Source of the DNA: Flavobacteriales bacterium
Lineage (GTDB): Bacteria > Bacteroidota > Bacteroidia > Flavobacteriales_D > Sanyastnellaceae
Assembly: GCA_947457325.1 (NCBI GenBank)
Contig: CANGVU010000092.1
Span: 1 to 6,026 of the forward strand
Reading direction: 5' to 3'
DNA: 6,026 nucleotides
Below are positions 1 to 5,922 of the stretch, piece by piece (the first letter of the stretch is position 1; each line of letters opens with the position of its first letter). The position numbers and the translations under genes were made by a program. The notes under the pieces are model-generated. The model saw only the letters and a list, made by a program, of their open reading frames with translations, was not told the DNA's origin and ran no database searches.

Positions 1-2
1 CC

Positions 3-71
3 AAGACCGTCTGTATGGTTGTTCACAAGTATGCGCTTCCAAAGGAATTGCAAAAGAAGCTGGATAATTAA
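3..71 (+). CDS. C-terminal end of an unidentified upstream gene (partial)
   Basis: An open frame enters from the left edge and ends at the TAA at 69-71. It encodes 22 residues, KTVCMVVHKYALPKELQKKL followed by DN. The composition (mixed hydrophobic, then a Lys-rich amphipathic tail) looks like a real soluble protein end. The other two forward frames give less protein-like translations. The last base of the stop is the first base of the mtgA start (TAATG), an arrangement typical of translationally coupled genes, which supports both the frame and co-transcription with mtgA. Too little is visible to name the family, and the true 5' end lies outside the window. Confidence 0.6.
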   Translation, partial: KTVCMVVHKYALPKELQKKLDN

Positions 72-916
72 TGTTTCGATTGATATTTAGAATAATTCTT
101 TGGTCCTCCATTGTTTTCTTTGGGTTCACGATAGGATGGGTATTGCTGTACAAGTGGGTCAATCCGCCGATAACGCTTTTCCACATGATGGATCGCGCCA
201 AGGTGGAGGACTGTACCTATCATTATCAGTGGGTAGATGGCGATCAGATTTCGACACAGGTGAAATTGGCAGTGGTGAGCAGTGAGGACAATCATTTCAT
301 GTCGCACAATGGCTTTGATTGGGAAGCGATTGAAAAGGCGCAGCGTTACAATGAGACCCACAAAAAAAAGCGCGGGGCCAGCACCATTTCGCAGCAGACA
401 GCGAAGAATGTATTTCTTTGGCCGGCGCGCTCTTGGCTGAGGAAGGGACTGGAGGCTTACTTTACTGTATTGATTGAGTTTTTTTGGAGCAAGGAGCGCA
501 TTTTGGAAATGTACTTAAATGTCATTGAGATGGGACCTTGCACCTATGGTGTAGGCGCAGCATCGGAGTTGTATTTTGAAACAACGGCTGATCGATTAAC
601 AAGAGAGCAAGCGGCTTTGATAGCCTCGTGTTTGCCCAATCCCAAGAAGTTCAAGTTGGAGAAGCCATCAGCCTATATGCAAAAGCGCAAGCGCAAGATT
701 ATTCGATTGATGAAGTGTTTAGGCGATGATTATTTTGAGCGTTATGGCTCAGAATGGTCAACAGAAAAGCGAGATAAGAAAGAAGCCGAGGTAGATAGAG
801 CATTGGAAAAAATCCCGGTGGAGGATTTGTTGGTTCCCGTTGTCGATGATGCAAGCAGCAGCGAAAGCCCCGACACCACTGTGAATGCCTCGCCTTTGGA
901 TACCTTGGGACAATAG
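71..916 (+). CDS. mtgA: Monofunctional biosynthetic peptidoglycan glycosyltransferase (GT51)
   Basis: A 281-residue inner-membrane enzyme that polymerises lipid II into glycan strands without a transpeptidase domain. Residues about 4-27 form a single N-terminal membrane anchor, placing the catalytic domain in the periplasm. The GT51 motifs appear in order: SSEDNHFMSHNG at 70-81 with catalytic Glu72; RGASTISQQ at 101-109; RKGLE at 124-128, whose Glu128 lies 56 residues after Glu72, as expected for the second catalytic Glu; KERILEMYLN at 141-150; and ALIASCLPNP at 182-191. NPPIT at 31-35 after the anchor is also usual for MtgA. E. coli MtgA has 242 residues, so this protein carries an extra tail (about 228-281), first charged and Lys/Glu-rich, then acidic and Ser-rich, with no recognised domain. 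The start is fixed by the TAATG overlap with the preceding gene and by the anchor beginning at once. The 69-base gap and hairpin downstream leave it uncertain whether the next gene shares its transcript. Confidence 0.95.
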   Translation: MFRLIFRIILWSSIVFFGFTIGWVLLYKWVNPPITLFHMMDRAKVEDCTYHYQWVDGDQISTQVKLAVVSSEDNHFMSHNGFDWEAIEKAQRYNETHKKKRGASTISQQTAKNVFLWPARSWLRKGLEAYFTVLIEFFWSKERILEMYLNVIEMGPCTYGVGAASELYFETTADRLTREQAALIASCLPNPKKFKLEKPSAYMQKRKRKIIRLMKCLGDDYFERYGSEWSTEKRDKKEAEVDRALEKIPVEDLLVPVVDDASSSESPDTTVNASPLDTLGQ

Positions 917-936
917 TCTTGCAAGCTTGTAAATGG

Positions 937-979
937 ATTATTTTGAAGATGCAAAACGGAGATTTGCATTCAAAATAAT
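937..979 (+). repeat. Imperfect inverted repeat (17-bp hairpin) before the vWA gene
   Basis: Positions 937-946 (ATTATTTTGA) are an exact reverse complement of 970-979 (TCAAAATAAT), and 949-955 (ATGCAAA) of 963-969 (TTTGCAT). Together they form a 17-bp stem with one 2-base bulge (947-948) and a 7-base loop (956-962). It fills most of the 69-base gap between the mtgA stop and the vWA start and ends six bases before that ATG, so in mRNA it would cover the translation initiation region. No T-run follows it on the plus strand, so it is not a canonical intrinsic terminator. The left arm also holds TTATTTTG (938-945), one mismatch from the Bacteroidota -7 consensus TAnnTTTG. The repeat is seen directly; any role is inferred. 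Confidence 0.7.
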
Positions 980-985
980 AACACC

Positions 986-1624
986 ATGAACACAACCCAT
1001 TATTTATTGATTTTAGATCGCAGCGGCAGCATGGCTGATTGCTGGGACAGCACCATGAGCGCATTGAATGAGCAGATTCAATCCATCAGAACGGTACAAG
1101 AGCGCAACACCGATGTGCCGATTAAGGTGAATTTTTTAACCTTCAATGACGATGTCCATTTCGAGTTTCTCAATGTTCCTGCGGCGCATTTGGAACCGCT
1201 GAATACCCAACGACTTTTTCCATCAGGATGTACTGCTATGTTGGACGGAATTGGCCAAGGCATTCAACGCATCCAACATGTAATGCATCCAGATGACGAT
1301 GTTGTTTGCATTATTCTGACAGATGGAGAGGAGAACGCTTCGCGGGAGTTCAGTTATGGACAAATTGGAAAAATGATAGAAACTTTGAAGACTGGAGGGA
1401 GGTGGTCGTTTTTATTGATGGGAGCTGATTTCGATATTTTGGACATGGCTCAAAAATTGAAGATTGATGCTGAAAAGCAGGTGCACTATCAGAAAAAACA
1501 AACCAAGGCCATGTTTCAGGAGGTAAACCTAATGATGAACGATTATATTGTGGCCAAGCAAGCAGGAAGATTCAAGGATTCTTTTAATTTTGATAAAAAG
1601 AACAACAAGAAGAAGAATGATTAG
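986..1624 (+). CDS. Small cytoplasmic vWA-domain protein with intact MIDAS
   Basis: A 212-residue protein made almost entirely of one von Willebrand factor A domain, a fold that binds a divalent metal and mediates protein-protein contacts. There is no signal peptide or membrane segment, so it should be cytoplasmic. The MIDAS residues are complete: DRSGSM at 11-16 (Asp11, Ser13, Ser15), Thr83 in GCTAMLDG, and Asp113 in ILTDGEENASRE. The block ILTDGEENASREFS followed by the aromatic WSFLLMGADFD at 140-150 matches a common family of stand-alone bacterial vWA proteins of unknown role, distantly like YegL/TerY. The C-terminus is Lys/Asn-rich (KKNNKKKND). The start is the only credible one: upstream in frame there is no ATG, GTG or TTG before a TGA at 944-946, and the first beta strand begins just after Met1. 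Its stop overlaps the next gene by 8 bases. No MoxR-type ATPase or kinase partner is visible, so the likely partner is the downstream protein (inference). Confidence 0.9.
   Translation: MNTTHYLLILDRSGSMADCWDSTMSALNEQIQSIRTVQERNTDVPIKVNFLTFNDDVHFEFLNVPAAHLEPLNTQRLFPSGCTAMLDGIGQGIQRIQHVMHPDDDVVCIILTDGEENASREFSYGQIGKMIETLKTGGRWSFLLMGADFDILDMAQKLKIDAEKQVHYQKKQTKAMFQEVNLMMNDYIVAKQAGRFKDSFNFDKKNNKKKND
1607..1616 (+). promoter_or_regulatory. Purine-rich ribosome-binding stretch for the four-cysteine gene
   Basis: An AAG/AAGA repeat lies directly before the ATG at 1617, inside the codons for the Lys-rich tail of the vWA protein. It is not a strong Shine-Dalgarno sequence. It is the most purine-rich segment close to the start and supports 1617, rather than the upstream in-frame ATG at 1548, as the initiation site. 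The low-complexity tail of the vWA protein may partly reflect this constraint (inference). Confidence 0.35.
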
Positions 1625-2822
1625 AGCTCATTTGATACGCACATTGGAGGTGGATGAGGAAATTTTTGCCTCCGTTGTGCAGTATTTGCAACAGTTCAAA
1701 GGAGAGGTAGAATTTGTGCATCATGATGAGCCGGTGGTCATGTCTGGAAAACCGAAGCGCGTCATTAAAAAAGTGGATGACGATTTTGATGTTCAAGAGG
1801 AATTTCTAATGAACAAATTGTGTGATTCTGAAATACGGGTCAAATCTGTCGATTTGGATTTTGATGAAGTCAACGCATATCCCTGGGAGAAGTTTTTTGA
1901 TTTGATAAAAACGTTCAGAAAAAAAAGCAATCAAGAAGAAATAGAAAACCCGTTGCCGGCATTAAAGCCAGAACAGAACACTGCTCCTCAAGATAACGAC
2001 CATGTGTTTATTCTAACGTATCAAGCCAATACAGAGAAATGGTTTGTAGGTTCAGAGGCTCACAGCGGGCGAAATCATTTTATTCATTTGCTTTACTGGC
2101 ACCATTATATTTTGTCGGAGCCAGTCTATCCCGTGGCGTATCACATCATGTCGACCATTTTGAAGAATGAGACATTTGGCGACATTACGAAGTATTTGCC
2201 ACTGACGCATGATACGCCAAAGGGCTGCATGATGGACATGTGTTGGAACAAAACCGATGTGATTCTTAAGTTAAGGACAGCAGACATTTGTCCTGATTGT
2301 ATGCTCGCATTGGCTGATCAATCGGTGAATCGTAAATTATTGAATCAAACTTTAAAAGTGTTTGATCACGTGCGTTCTCAGGTGCTTTTTCGAGAGCGCT
2401 TTTTGGCATTGCAGTCCTATCCGCATTTGGTATTGGATCGAAAAAAGGGAGAATTGGTTTTTCCGGAATTGTCCAATTTGAAGGTCAAGCTCAATCCTTT
2501 GGAGTTAACTACCTATTGTTTTTTTATACAACACCCATTGGGTATTATCCTGTCTTATCTCCCAGATTACTTTGAAGAGATTTTGGCGATTTATATGGAG
2601 ATCAATCCACACTTGGATCGCGATTCGGCAATGGAAAGGGTGTCGGATTTGACCAATCCATTGAGCAATTCCGTCAGTGAAAAAATTTCACGCATCAAGG
2701 CCAAGTTGAAAAATATGTTGGGCGAGGAAATCGCGCAGCCGTTCATCATCCAAGGTCCCAATGGAGGTTTGAAGAAAATTGAAATCCCCCGAGATCAGGT
2801 GACGTATTTACATCTTGGATAG
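1617..2822 (+). CDS. Uncharacterised four-cysteine protein with possible C-terminal winged helix
   Basis: A 401-residue protein with no signal peptide or membrane segment and no function I can name. Regions seen: an N-terminal part (1-105) ending in the aromatic PWEKFFDLIKTFRK; a variable linker (about 106-126); a central domain (127-230); and a C-terminal domain (about 288-395). The central domain ends in GCMMDMC, then KLRTADICPDC, giving Cys204, Cys209, Cys225 and Cys228 (C-x4-C, then C-x2-C), a likely metal or structural site. I recall this GC..D.C..K.DI..KLRTADIC..C pattern from other uncharacterised Bacteroidota proteins, but cannot name the family. The C-terminal domain has LNPLELTTYCFFIQHP and later SEKISRIKAKL with a Gly-rich turn (GPNGG) and final strand, an order resembling an OmpR-type winged helix (inference). 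An open frame extends up to 1548, but ATG 1617 is preferred: it overlaps the vWA stop by only 8 bases, and the added 23 residues would be Arg-rich read-out of the vWA gene. Its last 15 bases overlap the convergent gene. Confidence 0.85.
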   Translation: MIRAHLIRTLEVDEEIFASVVQYLQQFKGEVEFVHHDEPVVMSGKPKRVIKKVDDDFDVQEEFLMNKLCDSEIRVKSVDLDFDEVNAYPWEKFFDLIKTFRKKSNQEEIENPLPALKPEQNTAPQDNDHVFILTYQANTEKWFVGSEAHSGRNHFIHLLYWHHYILSEPVYPVAYHIMSTILKNETFGDITKYLPLTHDTPKGCMMDMCWNKTDVILKLRTADICPDCMLALADQSVNRKLLNQTLKVFDHVRSQVLFRERFLALQSYPHLVLDRKKGELVFPELSNLKVKLNPLELTTYCFFIQHPLGIILSYLPDYFEEILAIYMEINPHLDRDSAMERVSDLTNPLSNSVSEKISRIKAKLKNMLGEEIAQPFIIQGPNGGLKKIEIPRDQVTYLHLG

Positions 2823-3884
2823 TTTGATGGCGGGCAACTTATCGCCAGTCAAGACCAAGAAATATGTACCAGTAGGCAATGATTGGTTGGGAACAATCAA
2901 TCGGTTCGTTGTGTTTTCTAATAACCAATTGTCAGATATGATGACTTTCCCTTGGGAATCCAAAAGCAAATAGTGAATGTTTTTCTGATCATCCCCATAG
3001 TTGGATATTTCCCAATGATCGCTGAAGGTTGCGGTATTGAATCCAGCATGATTGATGAAAGTATTGATGTGGTTGGGTGTATTGTCAAAGCCAACATAAA
3101 CCACAGTCGCATTTCCTGAGTTGGGAATAGCCAAAGTGTCGTTTTCATTGGCGTAGCAGATGTCTGCAGCGCTGCTCAATCCGCCAGCTACGGTAATGAT
3201 TTCACTCACAGAAAAATCAGGGCTGTATTTGGTGATGCGGTTGGGGGACCAACTGGCCACAAAATAATTTCCAAGGCCGTCTTTGTCTATCCCATCACAA
3301 TTCCCGAGTGTTGTTGTGGTCAAAGTAGTGATGGTGTTATCTGTTAAGTCAAGAGCCTTGATGGGTGCATTGCTCCCCCAGGCAACAAAAACAAGACGAT
3401 TGTTGGCTTCATCATACACGATTCCATTAGGTGTTGTTGTTGTGTTATTGGACAACAATGTCGTTACGGGATTGGCCAAATCAGTGAAGTCGATTTGGTG
3501 GATTTTTTTGGTACTGAAATCGGTTACCCATACCCGAGCAACGCCATCTGACGCCATTCCATTGAGAAATCCAGCTCCAGTGATATTGACGTTTTGAACC
3601 AGTGTACTGGTGGCCAGATCAAATACTTTCACCCGATTGGAATGAATCGCGAATAAGTGGTTGTTAAAAATCTCCATGCCATATGCCGCAGCCAAAGGTG
3701 ATGGTAATGTTGAAACACCGTTACCATCTCCATCAACGTGCACAACACTATTGCTGTTGCTGACTAGGAATCTTCCCTGAATGGGATCATATTCTATGGA
3801 TTCAATGGTTTGAAGATTTTGTGCCTGAAACACAAGGCTTGAGCAAAAACAAGCGAGCAAAAAGAATGTACTTTGATAATTCAT
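2808..3884 (-). CDS. Secreted NHL/SMP-30-like beta-propeller with T9SS C-terminal sorting domain
   Basis: A 358-residue exported protein. The start is the ATG at 3884 because MNYQSTFFLLACFCSSLVFQAQ is a signal peptide, probably cut near residue 22. The frame extends 25 codons upstream, but that would bury the signal and overlap purK. Residues about 26-270 contain some six repeats of roughly 40 residues, with strand-rich units such as NGIVYDEANNRLVFVAWG, CDGIDKDGLGNYFVASW and ADICYANENDTLAIPN. This is the pattern of NHL or SMP-30/gluconolactonase-type propellers. Thr/Asn-rich loops (NNTTTT, TTLTTTT) join the blades. Residues about 285-358, with YLLLDSQGKVI then LPTGTYFLVL and a final IKLSKM, match the type A C-terminal sorting domain that directs cargo through the T9SS to the cell surface or medium. 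A Cys at 12 (LLAC) weakly resembles a lipobox. Catalytic residues could not be assigned, so a binding role is as likely as an enzymatic one. Confidence 0.88.
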   Translation of the reverse strand: MNYQSTFFLLACFCSSLVFQAQNLQTIESIEYDPIQGRFLVSNSNSVVHVDGDGNGVSTLPSPLAAAYGMEIFNNHLFAIHSNRVKVFDLATSTLVQNVNITGAGFLNGMASDGVARVWVTDFSTKKIHQIDFTDLANPVTTLLSNNTTTTPNGIVYDEANNRLVFVAWGSNAPIKALDLTDNTITTLTTTTLGNCDGIDKDGLGNYFVASWSPNRITKYSPDFSVSEIITVAGGLSSAADICYANENDTLAIPNSGNATVVYVGFDNTPNHINTFINHAGFNTATFSDHWEISNYGDDQKNIHYLLLDSQGKVIISDNWLLENTTNRLIVPNQSLPTGTYFLVLTGDKLPAIKLSKM

Positions 3885-3919
3885 GGTTGGCAATAATAAT
3901 GCAAAGACCAATTCCCCGC

Positions 3920-3927
3920 TATCTTTG
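3920..3927 (+). promoter_or_regulatory. Match to Bacteroidota -7 promoter element just before purK
   Basis: TATCTTTG matches the Bacteroidota -7 consensus TAnnTTTG at all fixed positions and lies in the 47-base divergent gap (3885-3931). It ends only four bases before the purK ATG, so a transcript from it would be leaderless or nearly so. No TTG or TTTG is found at the usual distance upstream. The nearest, at 3887-3889, is 30 bases away instead of roughly 19, so a chance match is quite possible. Confidence 0.3.
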
Positions 3928-3931
3928 TTGC

Positions 3932-5077
3932 ATGTTAAATGCATGGAAAAAACAACCAACGATTGGAGTATTGGGTGGAGGCCAGTTGGGGAGGATGTTT
4001 ATTGAAGAAGCCAGTAGATACGATGTCCACATTTCAGTTCTGGATCCGCAAAAAGAGGCGTCATGTGCCCTTCTAGCATCTTCTTTTACCGTGGGTGATT
4101 TCAATGATTACGATACGGTAATCCAATGGGCTGCGGACAAGGACATTATTACCATTGAAATAGAACATGTGAATTTGGATGCTTTGTTTGCTTTAGAAAA
4201 AATGGGCAAGAAAGTTTTCCCTCAGCCAAATGTATTGGCCACGATAAAAGACAAAGGATTGCAAAAGCTGTTTTATCAAGAGCACGGTATTCCTACTGCT
4301 CCTTTTGTTTTGGTTGACGATAAAAATGCTTTGGCTCACCATGAGTCCGTTTTTCCTTGCATGCAGAAATTAAGAACGGGTGGATATGATGGAAAAGGTG
4401 TTCAGGCATTGAGAAGTGCAAGCGATTTGGAAAAAGCTTTTGATGCCCCTTCCGTCCTTGAATCATGGGTGGATTTTGAAAGTGAGTTGGCAGTAATGGT
4501 GGCTAGAAATGAAAATGGACAAGTAGTAACATTTCCTCCCGTAGACATGGAATTCAATGGGGAAGCCAACTTGGTAGAGTTTCTGTTTTCTCCATCTGAG
4601 CAATCTTCAGAGGTTTTGGTCAAAGCGGAAGCATTGGCGGTTAAGGTTGCAGAGCAATTGCAAATTGTAGGGGTTTTGGCGGTAGAGATGTTTGTGTTGA
4701 AGAGCGGTGAGGTCTTGGTGAATGAGGTTGCCCCAAGGCCCCACAATAGCGGTCATCATACCATAGAGTGTTGTATTACATCACAATATGAGCAACACCT
4801 CAGAGCTATTCTCAATTGGCCATTGGGTGATACATCCATTATTCAACCAGCTGTGATGGTGAATTTATTGGGAGAAAAAGAAAGCCATGGCTTGGCCATG
4901 TATGAGGGAATGGAAACGGTTTTGAAAGAAAAAGGAGTTTATGTTCATTTGTATGGAAAAGAGCGCACCAGCCCTTTCCGGAAAATGGGACATGTCACCA
5001 TCATGGATCAAGACATTCAGGTGGCTAAGGAGAGGGCGCGTTGGGTGATGAAGACTTTGAAGGTGGTAGGTGAATAA
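3932..5077 (+). CDS. purK: N5-carboxyaminoimidazole ribonucleotide synthase (PurK, ATP-grasp)
   Basis: A 381-residue cytoplasmic enzyme of de novo purine synthesis that uses ATP and bicarbonate to convert aminoimidazole ribonucleotide to N5-CAIR, the substrate of the mutase PurE. An N-terminal PreATP-grasp fold opens with IGVLGGGQLGRM (11-22), and IEIEHVNLDAL (75-85) matches the family's E-x-E-H-V motif. The ATP-grasp domain has QKLRTGGYDGKGV (145-157) over the nucleotide, VLESWVDFESELAVMVAR (175-192), and the signature NEVAPRPHNSGHHTIE (264-279), which contributes metal and substrate ligands. The C-terminal domain includes RKMGHVTI (350-357). Length is normal for PurK. The frame is open upstream to 3821, but ATG 3932 leaves 13 residues before the Gly-rich loop, close to E. 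coli PurK, while earlier starts crowd the divergent gene. purE is not in the window. thyA follows 47 bases later on the same strand. Confidence 0.96.
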   Translation: MLNAWKKQPTIGVLGGGQLGRMFIEEASRYDVHISVLDPQKEASCALLASSFTVGDFNDYDTVIQWAADKDIITIEIEHVNLDALFALEKMGKKVFPQPNVLATIKDKGLQKLFYQEHGIPTAPFVLVDDKNALAHHESVFPCMQKLRTGGYDGKGVQALRSASDLEKAFDAPSVLESWVDFESELAVMVARNENGQVVTFPPVDMEFNGEANLVEFLFSPSEQSSEVLVKAEALAVKVAEQLQIVGVLAVEMFVLKSGEVLVNEVAPRPHNSGHHTIECCITSQYEQHLRAILNWPLGDTSIIQPAVMVNLLGEKESHGLAMYEGMETVLKEKGVYVHLYGKERTSPFRKMGHVTIMDQDIQVAKERARWVMKTLKVVGE

Positions 5078-5086
5078 TTGAGTTGA

Positions 5087-5120
5087 GAATGTTAGTATTG
5101 AATAAAGAACGTTAGTTTAG
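5087..5120 (+). repeat. Two near-direct repeats, 20-base period, before thyA
   Basis: GAATGTTAGTATTG (5087-5100) and GAACGTTAGTTTAG (5107-5120) agree at 11 of 14 positions and are spaced exactly 20 bases apart, about two helical turns. They occupy most of the 47-base purK-thyA gap and end four bases before the thyA ATG at 5125. They could be a pair of protein-binding sites or part of the promoter. TAGTTTAG (5113-5120) is one mismatch from TAnnTTTG. In so AT-rich a gap, chance similarity is also likely. Confidence 0.3.
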
Positions 5121-5124
5121 CCAT

Positions 5125-5922
5125 ATGAAGCAGTACCATGATTTGTTGCAACATTTGTTGGACAATGGAGTTAAAAAATCTGACCGTACAGGAACAGGCA
5201 CATTTAGCGTGTTTGGTCATCAAATGCGTTTTGATTTAAAGGAAGGTTTTCCATTGTTAACAACCAAGAAATTGCACACCAAAAGCATTATTCATGAATT
5301 GCTTTGGTTTTTGAAAGGAGAAACCAATATTGCTTACTTGAAAGAGAATGGTGTAAGCATTTGGGATGAATGGGCGGATGAGAATGGTAACTTGGGACCG
5401 GTGTACGGATACCAGTGGAGAAGTTGGCCCAATCCTGACGGCACACAAACTGATCAGATTACCAAATTGGTTGAGGGATTAAAAAAGAATCCTGATGGAC
5501 GCAGACACATTGTATCCGCTTGGAATCCTTCATTTATCGACCAGATGGCTTTACCTCCCTGTCATTGCTTGTTTCAATTTTATGTTGCAGAAGGAAAATT
5601 AAGTTGTCAGTTATACCAACGCAGTGCGGATACATTTTTAGGAGTTCCGTTTAACATTGCTTCTTATGCATTGTTGACCATGATGATGGCTCAAGTATGC
5701 GGCTATGAACCTGGAGAATTTGTCTGGACAGGTGGTGATGTTCATTTGTACAGCAACCACGTTGAACAGGCGCAATTGCAATTGTCAAGGGATTTTAGAC
5801 CATTGCCTCAGATGAAAATGAATCCAGAGGTCAAAAATATTTTTGACTTTAAGTACGAGGATTTTTCGTTGGAGAATTACGATCCACATCCACACATCAA
5901 AGCTGCTGTTGCTGTCTACTGA
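5125..5922 (+). CDS. thyA: Thymidylate synthase
   Basis: A 265-residue cytoplasmic enzyme that methylates dUMP to dTMP with 5,10-methylenetetrahydrofolate, releasing dihydrofolate. It aligns almost without gaps to E. coli ThyA (264 residues), and the active-site residues fall at the same numbers: Arg21 in SDRTGTGT; Arg126 and Arg127 in [10 protein letters not shown]; nucleophile Cys146 in [11 protein letters not shown]; Arg166, Ser167 and Asp169 in QRSADTFLG; Asn177 in VPFNIASYA; and His207 and Tyr209 in [10 protein letters not shown]. Tyr94 in GPVYGYQWR is also present. The C-terminus [11 protein letters not shown] replaces the E. coli HPGIKAPVAI, with one extra residue. ATG 5125 gives the conserved MKQYHDLL start, with no obvious Shine-Dalgarno sequence. 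The stop TGA (5920-5922) overlaps the presumed folA start. The product dihydrofolate is the substrate of that next enzyme, so the order thyA-folA is a recycling operon. Confidence 0.98.
   Translation: MKQYHDLLQHLLDNGVKKSDRTGTGTFSVFGHQMRFDLKEGFPLLTTKKLHTKSIIHELLWFLKGETNIAYLKENGVSIWDEWADENGNLGPVYGYQWRSWPNPDGTQTDQITKLVEGLKKNPDGRRHIVSAWNPSFIDQMALPPCHCLFQFYVAEGKLSCQLYQRSADTFLGVPFNIASYALLTMMMAQVCGYEPGEFVWTGGDVHLYSNHVEQAQLQLSRDFRPLPQMKMNPEVKNIFDFKYEDFSLENYDPHPHIKAAVAVY

Noticed and set aside
918..929. Overlapping short palindromes CTTGCAAG and CAAGCTTG after mtgA
   Set aside because: Eight-base palindromes are common by chance and nothing ties them to a known operator.
699..1064. Minus-strand open frame of 121 codons across the mtgA-vWA gap
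   Set aside because: It is Cys/Arg-rich with no recognisable domain and runs antisense to two well-supported genes; its openness is not evidence of coding.
1548..1616. In-frame upstream extension of the four-cysteine gene (ATG at 1548)
   Set aside because: It would overlap the vWA gene by 77 bases and add 23 Arg/Ile-rich residues that look like out-of-frame read-out; ATG 1617 gives a normal short coupling overlap.
2828..2847. Possible terminator hairpin (TGGCG...CGCCA) near the convergent stops
   Set aside because: The stem is only 5 bp with a 10-base loop and has no T-run on either strand; it lies within the coding sequence of the propeller gene.
3283..3597. Plus-strand open frame of 104 codons inside the propeller gene
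   Set aside because: It is the antisense of Thr/Asn-rich codons and gives low-complexity Val/Leu/Ser sequence with no domain; the minus-strand gene explains the region fully.
3821..3931. Upstream extension of purK (ATG at 3821 or 3899)
   Set aside because: The added residues do not resemble PurK, whose Gly-rich motif normally lies about 10 residues from the start, and they would overlap or crowd the signal-peptide end of the divergent gene.
5853..5922. ThyA-DHFR fusion by -1 frameshifting, since the folA frame is open back to 5853
   Set aside because: No X-XXY-YYZ slippery heptamer in the correct phase was found (the T-run at 5862-5866 does not fit), and ThyA has a complete, normal C-terminus.
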